From positions 10,972,041 through 11,036,040 of the forward strand of contig CM026565.1 in NCBI GenBank assembly GCA_015143295.1: 64,000 bases of DNA, given 5' to 3'. The position numbers and the translations under genes were made by a program. This stretch comes from Tetracentron sinense (taxonomy: Eukaryota > Streptophyta > Magnoliopsida > Trochodendrales > Trochodendraceae). Each line of letters begins with the position of its first letter. The stretch's first letter is position 1. The notes beneath the pieces were generated by a model. It ran no database searches. It was not told where the DNA came from and was given only the letters and a program-made list of their open reading frames with translations. Of this stretch, positions 45,129-58,300 are shown piece after piece.

Positions 45129-46088
45129 ATCTTGATCACTATAAAATGTACCTTCCTACAAAAAATAACCAGTTAAATGAACACGTGTCACTTCATTAAT
45201 AAAGAGTGTGGCTAGCACTCCTCAAAATATGAATCGTTTCCAAACCACAGATTGGACGAGTCATGCGGAGCTAACTCACTGGGAACTATTTGAATTAGGC
45301 TGTCCGAAAGAATCGGGCAAAATTTGGGCCTGAAATGAGTGTAGGACCTTTCCATGGAAAACTTACTAAGCCCCATTCGAAAGACAAAAAAGGTCAAAAA
45401 AAAAAAAAATTAGGGTAGAATAAAAATGAAACTTTCATGGAAGAGAAGCAAATAAAACGCTTTCATAAAAATTCTCCTCTCCTAGAATCGAGAATGAAGT
45501 TTTCATTTTGTACATGCCAGGCTGAATTTGGCCTGAGCTAGGCTTGGGCCCTGTACAGGTAAACCTGACTAGGCCCAAAATGACCTTCACCCAGCAAAGC
45601 CTGGCCGGAGTACTAATATTTCCTCATTGTGGAGGAATAGCTTGCTATTTTATACTTGAAACAAGAATCATCTTTAATCACTGCTACAGCTCCAAGCTAG
45701 ATTTAACATTGGGAAAACAAATTCAAGACCCCCTAGTGTGGAGAGACCTGTTAAAGCTGCTCAAGTGAAGCACAGGAAAGAACAGAAATCAAAAACGAAG
45801 CAAGAAACATTGAGTGATTATTTGGTTAAACTGTTTTACAATGAACAGATACAACTAAGTTCTATCACACATTTAACATTATAGTTAACAGAGGTTAAAA
45901 TTACCTTAGTTTTTGAGATGAACAAAAATGCCATAACCCAACTGCTCATCTACTTACAGTAAGAAGCAGATTGGGGTGCAGCATAGAAGAAAAAATCTGA
46001 TTAAAAAAACAATTTTGAAAGGTTTGAAGTACTGGGTTACGGGAAAGCAAGATTTTCTAAATTTTCTTCAGGCTTTACCCATGGAAAA
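45129..46088. other. 3' flank of the MSR-type gene
   Basis: No open frame with a recognisable family. The gene's 3' untranslated region should lie just below 46089 on the minus strand, but I cannot place its poly(A) site. An A-run lies at about 45399-45411. Confidence 0.6.
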
Positions 46089-46367
46089 CTAGCAGAAACA
46101 CGAATAAGCCATATGGTTCTTCTTAGAGACATAAGGGGAGATGAAATTGCTGGCAGAGGCAGAAGGACCATCTATTTGAGCTGGAACAAGTATCTGAGAC
46201 CTGCCAGAAGCAACTCTCTTTCCGGCAACATTGGCATAGAACAGGCCGGAAATGGCAGGTACAAAGACGTCACTCTGAGAACAGATGTAGAAATCAATAG
46301 CTTTTTCAAATTCATTACTTCCGGAGTTTAGGAACTTAGCCTTTTTATCTCCGGGCAATATACCTTC
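46089..46367 (-). CDS. MSR: MSR-type gene, last exon
   Basis: 279 nt after acceptor TTGCAG, ending at TAG (46091-46089). It encodes EGILPGDKKAKFLNSG, SQSDVFVPAISGLFYANVAG and the C-terminus FISPYVSKKNHMAYSCFC, close to the family consensus. Confidence 0.93.
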   Translation of the reverse strand, partial: EGILPGDKKAKFLNSGSNEFEKAIDFYICSQSDVFVPAISGLFYANVAGKRVASGRSQILVPAQIDGPSASASNFISPYVSKKNHMAYSCFC

Positions 46368-49300
46368 CTGCAACAGTTTCAGAAAGCAAAGTGACTGGTT
46401 AAGATGTTGACTGAACCGAGAATAAAACTTAGACTAATATTGCAATATCAGATTAAGGGAAAACCCAAGGACCTGTTGAAATTTCCAATCACGATAGTCT
46501 ACCAATGGAATGCCACTGAATATGGTGCATGGGCATGGGGTGAGAATCACTGCTGTCCGGGACCCACGCCTAATCCCAAAACTGACCTGATCTGATGATT
46601 TTACCACATCCTACCAATAACATTCTTTTGGATGGTAAGAAATATATGGTCCACAGTCCAGAATCATCAACCTGAGTTGGTCTTTGGTGCAAGAATTTTC
46701 TCCTATGTGACGAATTTCAGGGAGGGTATGACCGTGCCAATGTGCACCACAAATGGGTATGCTGTATATGATTTGGGGCATGAGGGCCTCAAATTACAGT
46801 TTCATCAATTACAAGACATATTTCTTAGATAGAATTAAACGAAAAACCATTATTAGCAGGTATGGTGTTTTTTATGGCTGCTAAAACAGGTAACAATAAG
46901 TGAAAGGAGAAAAAGAAAATAGAACCATTTACCTTTGTATAAGTTTTCGGGAAGATATCTTTCAAAGCATCAAGACTGCTGTGCCACGAAGATTGAGTCA
47001 AATAGATAGTGGTGTCCCTGTTGAACCCTATCTTCCTCAAAAATACACCAATCTCCTGTGCATTGTAACAACTTTTCCTTCCAGCACCTCCACTTCCTTG
47101 GCACGCCGCCTTCTCCAATATCTCAACCCTCAAGTCCACTGCAATGAAATGGCCATCTGACTTCCGACTCAAGGTTCTTAGCCTCCCAACCATTGAGTCG
47201 ACTACTTCGTGAACCTCTGGTTGCAAATCAAGAGTCCCGAACATTGCCAAGCATGCAACTGAGTCCAAGTACTTATTCTCTTCCCTCTTTCTCATATTTA
47301 CGGAAGGGAAGTAAGTCGCAAGCCTCAAGTTGCCCCTCTTTCTGAATATTGATTCAATGTGTTCTGCAATGTGGTCTTCAGTAACCCTGTTAGGGACCCT
47401 CACAACTGCAAGCTTACCTGTCGATACTTCGGCAGGCTGATCCTTTGTTACTCTTACTACACCATCAAGGCTTTTCAAAAATTTCTCAACATCATAAATT
47501 TCTTGGAAGTTCCTGGAGGATTTCAATTCAGTTTTGTGGCATATCTTTTCATGGCTAATTAAATAGACATTCAGTAACATCTTATTAATGGATAAACCAA
47601 CTCATGTAATTGGACAAAATCCAAAGCTACAATAGACTACCCAATGATTATAGACTTTAAAAGGAAATTAATTGTCCAATGTGATCCGTTTTGGCCTCGT
47701 CCATCTTGCAAGTAGGCTCAGATACTTTACACGTGCTGAGTGCTGAGTGCTGAGCAACGGATTTTACACCATTCCAAGTCGGGAAAACTAATCCGAATAA
47801 TGAAAAATCCTAAATTTGGAGTCGCCACCAATTCTAATTCAGGGAGAGATTAGGAGCGCCCTATAACAAACCAATGGTAAAATCAAGTGGTCTAAATTAG
47901 CAAGTCTATGTAAGAGATTGGGTCATGTGGAAAGGTACTAGGCACCCTAAAGATCCACCATATGGAGGTTACTCCTTAAATCCACTTTATAGTTTATACA
48001 AAATTGGAAATCAAGTAATAATTCTTAGATATGGAAACATGATATATTGGATCATGCTTAGATATGGAAACATGCTAGATAAGTAATCAAACCAATTTGG
48101 AAACATCTTAAACAATGGATCAATCCAAGTTAGAAACATGATTTCAAATTAAAAACATCCAAGTAGGCTATTTCTAGATATCCGTTCAGCCAAATAGAAG
48201 CATACAAAAAAAGAAACTCCCAAAAAAAAAAATTCTACTGAAAAGGGGAAACAAGCTAAATATATATAAATATCAAAAAAGGAAACTAACCTAAAGTTCC
48301 TACTTAGGGCAACTGAACCCAATCACAATTGCCTACGTGTCAATCCAAATGTTGTCAAGTCATACGTAGTTCCAACATGCATAAAATGGGAAGGAAGAAC
48401 TATATTTTTGGATTTTTTTATTTTAACTTATTTTTTGGGATTTTAGGTGTTCTACTTGGAACATTGCAGGTAACAAGTGTAAGTCATTGTCCTAAGTTGG
48501 ACAAGGACATACAAAAGGAGAGAATGGATCAAAACAGACCTGAAATATAACCACAAAACATTCAAAGACTAAAATAGGAGTGACTGGCACACAACCCAAA
48601 CAAAGAAGTAAATACCAAAAATTTGTTGGTACTCTTTTTTCCATTAGTTATGCTTAAAGGTGTATGGTATTGTGCTACAACCCGATATTAAGGCCATAAC
48701 TTTTTCTACAAAGCTCGAAATTGAGTGCTTTATTTTTCCCTATATACTTCAAATTTAAAGGGGAGTCTACTATAAAATATTCAGGTCAAAATAACTTCAA
48801 ACCAAACCATGGGGCCCAAAAAAGGTTTCGGGTTTCCTCAAGAGGTCCCCTAACCTTACTCCAAACCAGTGTTTTAAAAAACGTGTGAGGCTTACACCTT
48901 AAAGCTTGCCTCGAGGCGTGGCTCAAGGAAAACACCTTGAGGCTCAACCTTGAGGCTCAAGTCTCATGGGCAATGCCTCAACTCAAACTTTGACACTCAC
49001 ATTAGGCAACACATCTCATGCCTTGAGGGCATGAAACTCACTTTACATTGAGGCGTGTGCCACATTTTTATTTATTTTTATCTATTTGTTAAAATGAGGG
49101 AGCATGAGCCTTTCTTGTGAGGCTAAAGCCTCACACCTCAAGGCTTACGCCTCATGCATCTTGAGGTCCCAACGACACACCTCACGCCTTCACGTTTTAA
49201 AACGGTGGTTCAAACTCAATCGTAGCCTTATGAGTGTTCAAAGCACTGAAAAACCATAAGATATCAATTTCCATGAGTTCTGCACAAGTTTAAGATCGTG

Positions 49301-52300
49301 ATCATTAACAATTATTGAAATAGGTCAAACTAGGCAAGAATGAACAATGCGGTGTATCACGATCCAAGGTTAGTGTGATTCATCAAGTCCAAGGACTCAA
49401 ATCAGGTCCAGCAACTTGATCAATCGAGTTTTAAATTGATCTTAGTCCCCTATTAGAGATATAAAGTTAAAAACAACGATAAAGGGTCCTGGTCTTCATC
49501 ACAAAAACACCTAGCAAGGCCCTTAAACTCAACACCCAAAATTGGGTCTAATACCCGATTAATAAAACAAAAAGGGGAAAATACATTTACACCCCCTGAG
49601 GTATGACGAAAATACACAGACGCCCTCAGTTTTCAAAAAATACATTAGGCCCCCTTACTTTTCAAACTATTGACACTTACACCCCTTCCATCAATCAACT
49701 GACCATACCTGCTGATGTCATGCGATAAAGTCCAAAATTACCCCTCGAATTATTTTGAGGAAAATAAATTTACACCCCCTAAGGTTTGATGAAAATACAT
49801 AGACTCCCTCAGTTTTCATAAAATACATTAGGCACCCTTATTTTTGCAAATCCAACAGACTTGAAATGCAATCGTGAACCTGAACTGAAATTTCATCACA
49901 AAAACTGCATACTCTTCTAGTACCTATTACAAAAAAAAGAGAAGTGAAAGCTATAACTGAAAGAGTAAATCTGGAGCCCAAAAACTATATACAGGAAATA
50001 ACCATCTATGAGATCAAAACCACTATTCAAAGAAATTTTCTTAGCAGAATTTGTGGGATGAACTGGATTTTGAGATAATCTCAAAGTAGAATTTCTTTGA
50101 ATGGTGGTTCCGATCTTATCGATAATCATTTCCTGCATATAGTTTTGGGGCTCCAGATTTACTCTTTCAGGTATAGCTTTTACTTCTCTTGTTTCTTTAA
50201 TTGGTACTAGAAGAATATGCAGTTTTGTGATGAAATATCAGTTCAAGTTCACGATTGCATTTCAAGTCTGTTGGATTTGCAAAGTAAGGGTACCTAATGT
50301 ATGTTCTGAAAACTAAGGGGGTCAATGTGTATTTCGTCAAACCTCAAGGGGTGTAAATGTATTTTCCCCAAAATGATTTGAGGGATAATTTTGGAATTTT
50401 TTGGACTTTATCGCATGACATTAGCAGGTTTGGTCAGTTGACTGATAGAAAGGGTGTAAGTGTCAATAGTTTGAAAAGGATGCCTAATATATTGTTTGAA
50501 AACTGAGGAGGTCTGTGTATTTTCATCAATCCTCAAGGGGTGTAAATATATTTTCCCCAAACAAAAAATGAAGAAGATAAAAAGAAGACGAATAAGAAGT
50601 TACAGAAAGAGAAGGGAATGAAGCAAATCACACATGCATGAAATCATCACCATATTTCATCTAAAATAACAACTCACCAATGATATTAAAACTGGAATAG
50701 CCGGACAGTTGAACTGGAAATCAGTAGAACTGATGACCAGTTCTATAACGACCCAAAATTTTAATAGAATAAAATTATGCGTTTATGGGTCCTTAACTGA
50801 GGTTAATTAGTTAAGTGTTTGTTGAATTGGTGGAAAGTGAGCTTTGTTCGAGATTGGATTGTTCCGATAAAACTTCAGTGTTTTTCCTCGAAAATCGTAC
50901 ATAATGTACGGGTCGACTATATGGACGATCACCAGTCGTTCCAGTTCCGTTGTGTATCAATTCGTGAGACCCCGGGGGTCTTAAATGTAAGAAAAATAGA
51001 GAAAGCCAGGAAATTCCAGATTTTCCAGAATTCAGTTGGGACGCCATATTTGGTGGGGATTCTAATAGAAATCCGCAAAACTCATACCACTCTGCGTGTC
51101 GGTAGACCCTGTGGACGACTATCTGTCGTTTAGGCAGTTTATCATCTCAAATGTAGATTCGGCAGCATGTTTTGTGCCGAAATCAAGAAATTAGCGGGTT
51201 TTGCAGTTTTCTTCTGAACTTACTTTTTAAGGTCAAAACACAATATATTTCCCTGAAATTTTACAACAGGTGTCAGACCACCCCAAGTTTGGTCACCTAA
51301 ATTTTCGTCAAAATTAGAGGTCATACGGTAGGTTTAAGAAGGCCATATACGCGAGAAAGGTCGGAGTTTTAGTCAACCGGTCAAACCGTTGACTCGTTCA
51401 ATGGGTCACATCAATGGGGTCATGTGCCATGCACATGACCTTGGCCTATATAAGGGGGAGGCCAGCCCCTCATTTCTCATGGTGGAGAGTTCTACCCAAA
51501 TCAGATTTTTAGAGAGAAAGTTCTAGAGAGAGAAAGAAGAAAGAAAGAAAAAGAAGAGAGAAAGAAAGGGGGAGTCCATCTTGATATTTTTCGACGCTCC
51601 CGACGCGTTAGCGACGTCTGATTTTCTCCCCAGCATCTCGTTTGATGTGTAGAGAGAGAGAAAAAGGTAGAGAAAGAAAGTGAAGGTTTGAAGGTGGGGA
51701 GCTTCACCTTGAGGTTGATCGCCCTCCCGAACGCGTTAGCGGTGTCCGTTTGGTCCCTAGAAGTCTCGAAAAGCGCGAAGAGGTAAAATCCTCTTCCCTC
51801 TTCTCTAGTTTCTCTTATTTATGCTATATTTTTATATGGAATGACGTGTTTAATTTATAGCGTGAATAGAAAAGGGTCGAAGACCCCGTGTTTGGTGTAT
51901 GGACTATAGGGGGAAGAGATTAAAATCGAGAACTGGGATGTAACCTCGATTTCGGGCTGCTAAAGCCCGGAATTTCAGCTCGGGTTGGTTGGGCGATCTA
52001 TTGCCAATGCGCCAGTGCACAGATGTTGGGTTTTTGTTCTTCGCAGTGCTTAGACCTTCTGGTGGACTTCCGGGAAGCCCGGATTGGATCCTGTGTGTGT
52101 GGTAATGTCACCGTAGGGCGTCGGAATATTTGTTTGAATGTTGTAGGGCGATGGATGGACCTATCAATCCGGATATGTTCCCTATTGAAACAACCTTGTA
52201 TGATGTGATGGTGTTTGAGTGTTTGTAGGGCGATGGATGGACCCATCGGCCCGGATATGTTCCCTATCGGAACCACCTTGTACTATGTGATGATCTTTGA

Positions 52301-55300
52301 ACACTTGTAAGGTAATGGTAGGTCCATTGGCTTGGTAAAGTTCCACCTGAGAACAATCTCTGCGTGATGGGTTGTTTGTTTGAATGTTGTAGGGTGATGG
52401 ACGGACCCATAGGCCCAGATAAGTTCCCCATCAGAGCAACTGTGTGATGTGATGTTGTTTGAACATGGTAAGGCGATAAAATGGTTCATCGGTTAGGTAA
52501 TGTTCCACCCGGAACAGTATACCCTCGGACTTGATCCACAGGCGCAAAGCCCAACTATTCAATTAATCAAACAAAACTTAGATTAATTGAGGATTTCCTA
52601 TGGTTAGAAAACCTAACCTGTGTGAGATGTTGTTTGTGGTTCCTCTTTGACTAGGTCAGGAAATGCGGTATCTATTAAGAGCCGGGGTTCCTCCGTGAGT
52701 GATAGTCGAGAGAGTTAGGATGGCATTGGGCCTATGGGCCTAAGGTTGGATTAGGGTCTACGAACCCATGGATGTATTTAGTTTACGAACTCAATGTTAT
52801 TACCTTGAGGGGGCAGTGGCCTGTGTCGGAAGGTATGCACCCAATAGAGGTTGTGAAGACCTATAATGGTTGCCTTGAGGGATGATGTTCTGTAGGGGCA
52901 GGTACATCCCAACAGAGGTTGGATTTAGTGTTGAACAGTCAGAGGTATTGTGCCTAACAAGATTTGATGTCAGAGGTATTGTCTCTGACGGGATTTGACG
53001 TCAGAGGTGTTGTGCCTAATAGGATTTGATGTCAGAGGTATTGTGCCTGACAAGATTTGATGTCAAAGGTGTTTTGCTTGGCAAGGTTAAACTGTCAGTG
53101 GTGTTTTGCCTAGCAGGGTTAAATTGTCAGAGGTGTTCCTGGCTATCAGATGGGTGTTCCTAGCATGTCAGATGTGTTGTTCCTGACAGACAGGTCAAAT
53201 GTGTTCCTAGTAATTAGATGTGTTTCCTGACGAATGTGGTTGTGTGTCGGTGTTTCCCACGGTGGAAAAATATAAAATATAAAGTGATATGTCAGAGGTG
53301 TTGTCCCTGGTAGAGTGTGATATGTTAGAAGAGTTGTTCTGTTCCTGACAGTTATCGGGTGAAGGCCCAGGTTATGGATAAATAAAGATTTAAGGTTAAT
53401 TGGGTCGGCATACCCAAGGATTTTTTATAATCGGGAGAAGTCCCAATTGGTTGATAATGGAGTCTGTGGACTCAGGGATAGATATTGTTCATGGGCGAAG
53501 GCTAAGTTGATCGAGTCTATGGACTCAAGGATAAAGCATGAGTGGTTATCTAAAACGGTAACCTGATGTTGTGGACAATGATTGGATGAACTTGATGAGA
53601 GAAAATATTTGGAGGTTGGGAACCTCGAATATGGTGTGATACCCCTGAGTGACCTAGGGTCACGAGTTACGATATTATTATAATATGAAATTTGTAATGT
53701 ACTACTATATCATTGTTGATGATTGTTATTAGGTGGAAAATAGCCTAGATGGATTGTGGATTTTACTGGGCTCTAAAAATCACTCCTCTCATTTCATGTC
53801 TTCAGATTCTAAAGCGGTTGCCAGTGGGTAAGAAGTTACGCTTGATAGAGTCTGGAAAGTGTACCAGCGCAGTTGTGAAGCCAAAAGTAAAGGCTACTAT
53901 AGTCAGTGAGATAACGAATTTGTTTATGATGGGTCATTGTGAAGATTGATGACCAGTTATTATTGCCTATGTAAGCTCATAAGAAAAGTTAAAAATTCTC
54001 GCATTTTCGCTGGTAAAGTCTTCTGCATTCGTGGTTATGACGAATGGGCAAGCATCTCGTAACATTATTCCTTAGGCACGGGTTCGGGGCGTCACAGTTG
54101 GTATCAGAGCTAAAAGCAATAATCATCATAAGAAATCATATTCGATATAGGGTCTAATTGTATATTAGACTCAATTAGTCTTATTGTACACTGCGGTTTC
54201 GAATCTGTTAGGGATTTAAAGATGTATGTTTGTATTGAGTACAAAACGTTGGAGATAGAGATCATCTCCAAGAGAGTGTAAAGATAATCTAATCAGGTTG
54301 GAAGATGATTAAGCATGATTAGACTAATTAGGATAGGCAGGTGAGATATTTTGGATGACAATTTGATTTTGAAGTTCCTATTACGAGATAATAAAGCGTT
54401 GTTATTTTTGTGATAGGAATACGATGCCGCCTAGACGAGCACCTGGAAAACTTTGGCCTGAGCATTTAAGTCTATCACTGCTCTAACAGACTTGATTCAA
54501 CAACAACAAAATGGTAATCATGTCCCTATTAATCTAGAACAAGAACAAGGGAACTGTAGTAAACTTGAGAAGTTCAAGAAGCTTAGACCGAACTCGTTCT
54601 CCGGTGCCACCGATCCGTTAGTGGCCGAAAACTGGATTCGAGAACTTGAAAAGATCTTTCGAGCGATGGCATGCCAAAATGAGGTTAAGACAAAATTAGC
54701 AATATTCATGTTGTCATGAGAGGCTGAGCATTGGTGGACAACCGTCGAGAGGACAGTTCCAGAAAATCAAAAGCTTATCTCCTGGGTAAAATTTGTAGAA
54801 TTATTCTACGAGAAGTATTTTTCGAACTCTATGAGGAAGACAACGGAGATGGAATTCCTTCAACTGACTCAAGGCAATTATGTCAGTCAGTGAATATGAA
54901 CAGAAGTTCAACCAGCTCTCCCGATTTGCAAAAGGACTTGTTGAGGATGAACAATGGAGGATCGACAAGTTCGAGGATGGATTAAAGCCAGCAATCAAAG
55001 GAAAATTGGCAGTTCAAAGGTTTACTTCGTTCTCGGAAATTTTAGATAGAGCTGTGAGAATTGAAAAAGTACATAAAGAAATACAAGAATCATTGGAAGT
55101 CAGAGAAAAGAGATCAGCCGAAAGACCAATGGAAAAATAGAGTTCAGAGGATTACAACAAGAGAAAATTTGAGAACTTCCATAGAGAAAATGCTTCAGAG
55201 GGAATGAAAGCATCAAATTTTGGGCGTGGTGATCAAAACCCGCGAACTGAAGCCTACAAAGCTAGGGTTTGTTATTAGTATGGCAAGTCGGGCCACATCA

Positions 55301-58300
55301 AAAGAGAGTGCCCCGCTTTGAAGCACAAAAAGGGTCGTGTCTTCGCAATGTCACAAGAAGAAGTCTGGCACATTGAGGACATCATCAGAGATAGACTTTA
55401 GACACTTTTGTTTTGCCATAGTAGGCATTGTTATGATGTATGTTTTGTATTTTCATCCGATGTTAATATAGACTAAAAGCTTTTGAACAAGAATCGATAT
55501 ATTTTGTAATGAGTTCGAATGCATATAAGAATTGAATATTACTCGACGGCATAGAACTCTCGTACCCTTACGGTGAAATTGATGGTATAAAGTACTCTCC
55601 CCTGTTGGAAGGTACGAGTTGATCAAATTTCGAGTACGAAATTTTTGTAAGGAGAGGAGATTGGAACGACTTGGGATTTTAATAGAATAAAATTATGCGT
55701 TTATGCGTCCTTAACTGAGGTTAATTAGTTAAGTGTTTGTTAAATTGATGGAAAGTGGTTTTTATTCGGGATTGGATTGTAGGATGAAACTTCAGTGTTT
55801 TACCTCGAAAATCGTACATAATGTACAGGTTGACTATATAGACGATCACCCGTCGTTCCAGTTCTGTCGTATATCGATTCGTGAGACCACGGGGGTCTTA
55901 AATGTAAGAAAACTAGGAAATTCCAGATTTTCCAAAATTCAGTTGGGACGCCATATTTGTTGGGGATTCTAATAGAAAACCGCGAAACTCATACCACTGC
56001 ATGTCGGTAGACCCTATGGACTACTATCTGTTGTTTAGGCAGTTCATAATCTCAAATGTAGATTCGGCAGCATGTTTTGTGCCGAAATCATGAAATGAGC
56101 AGGTTTTGTAATTTTCTTCCGGACTTACTTTTTGAGGTCAAAACACAATATATTTCCTCGAAATTTTTACAGCATGTGTCGGACTGCCCCAAGTTCGGTC
56201 ACCTAAATTTTTGTCAAAATCGGAGGTCATATGGTAGGTTTAAGAAGGCCATATACGCGAGAAAGGTCAGAGTTTTAGTCAACCGGTCAAACCATTGACT
56301 CGGTCAACGGGTCATCAATGGGGTCATGTTCCATGCACATGACCTTGGCCTATATAAGAGCTAGCCCCTCATTTCTCACCCATTTCTAACGGGGGAGAGT
56401 TCGGCGCAAATCAAATTTTTAGAGAGTTCTAGAGAGAGAAGAAAGAGAAAAAAAGAAGAGATAAAGAAAGGGGGAGTCCATCTTGACATTTTTCGACGCT
56501 CCCGATACGTTGGCGGCATCTGATTTTCTCCCTGGCATATCGTTTGGCGTATAGAGAGAGAGAAAGTGAAGGTTTGAAAGTGAGGAGCTTCACCCTGAGG
56601 TTGATCGCCCTCCCGAACACGTTGCAAGTGTCTGTTTCGTCCTTAGACGTCTCGAAAAGCGCAAAAGAGGTAAATCCTCTTCCCTCTTCTCTAGTTTCCC
56701 TTATTTATGCTATATTTTTATATGGAATGACGTGTTTAATTTATGGCGTGAATGGAAAAGGGTTGGAGACCCTGTGTTTGGTGTATGGATTGTACGGGAA
56801 GGGATTAAAATCGAGAAGAGGGATGTAGCCTCGATTTCGGGCTGTTAAAGCCCGGAATTTCAGCTCGGGTTGGTTGGGCGATCGATAGCCCAGCAATGGC
56901 AATCTATCGCCAGTGCACAGATGTTGGGTTTTTGTTCCCCGTAGTGCTTGGACCTTCGGGTGGACCTCCGAGAAGCCCGGATTGAATCCCGTGTGTGTAG
57001 TAACATCACCCTAGGGTGTCGGGATGTTTGTTTAAATGTTGCATCCGGATATGTTCCCTATCGGAACAACCTTGTATGATGTGATGGTGTTTGAGTGTTT
57101 GTAGGGCAATGGATGGACCCATCGGCCCAGATATGTTGCCTATCGGAACCACCTTGTATTATGTGATGATCTTTGAACACTTGTAAGGCAATGGTAAGTC
57201 TATTAGCCTGGTAAAGTTCCATCTCGGAACAATCTCTGCGTGATGGGATGTTTGAATGTTGTAGGGTGATGGACGGACTCATCGGCCAGGATAAGTTCCC
57301 TATCAGAACAACTGTGTGATGTGATGTTCTTTGAACATGATAAGGCGACGAAATGGTTCATCAGCCAAGTAATGTTCCACACCGGAACGATATAGCCTCG
57401 GACATAGTCCACGGGCACGAAGTCCAACGTATTCAATTACAAGACTTAGATTAATTGGGGATTTCCTATGATTAGAAAACCTAACATGTGTGAAATGTTG
57501 TCTGTGGTCCCTCTTTGACTAGGTCAGGAGATGCGGTATCTATTAAGAGTCGGGGTTCCTCCGTGACTAATAGTCGAGAGAGTTAGGATAGCATTGGGCC
57601 TATGGGCCCAAGGTCGGATTGGGGTCTACGGACCCATGGATGTATTGATTTTACGAACTCAATGTTGTTATCTTGAAGGGGCAGTGGCCTGTGTCGGCAG
57701 GTATGCACCCAATAGAGGTTGTGATGACCTATGATGGTTGCCTTGAGAGATAATGTTCTATAGGGGCAAATACACCCCAACAGAGGTTGGATTTAACGTT
57801 GAACTATCAGAGGTGTTGTACCTAACAAGATTCGATGTCAAAGGTATTGTGTTTGACAAGATTTGACGTCAGGTTTTGTGCCTGATAGGATTTAATGTCA
57901 AAAGTGTTATGCCTGACAGGATTTGATGTCAGAGGTGTTTTGCCTAACAGGGTTAAACTTTCAGAGGTGTTTTTTCTGGCAATGTTAAATTGTTAGAGGT
58001 GTTCCTAACTATCAGATGGGTGTTCCTAGCATATCAGATTTGTTGGTTCTGACAGGTCAGATGTGTTCCTGGTAATCAGATGTGTTTCTTGACAAGGGTG
58101 TCATATCAGAGGTGTTATGTCTGGCAGAGTGATATGTCAGATGTGTACCTAATAGACAGGTGTTTCCTGGTGGTCAGGTGTTTACTGGTAGTCATGTGTT
58201 TCCTGTTAGTCAAAGGTGCGTCTCTGGCTTGTCAGATGAGTTTCATTTTCCTGATAGGTTGGATGGGTTTCCTAGCTATCAGATGCGTATCCTGGCTGAT

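Noticed and set aside
47513-47580. Upstream extension of the fourth MSR exon (MLLNVYLISHEK...)
   Set aside because: The frame stays open by chance into the intron. Residues do not match the family, and a CTCCAG acceptor at 47513 restores the conserved KR-NFQEIYDV join.
49917-50138. 73-residue minus-strand open frame
   Set aside because: It lies across the centre of a palindromic MITE.
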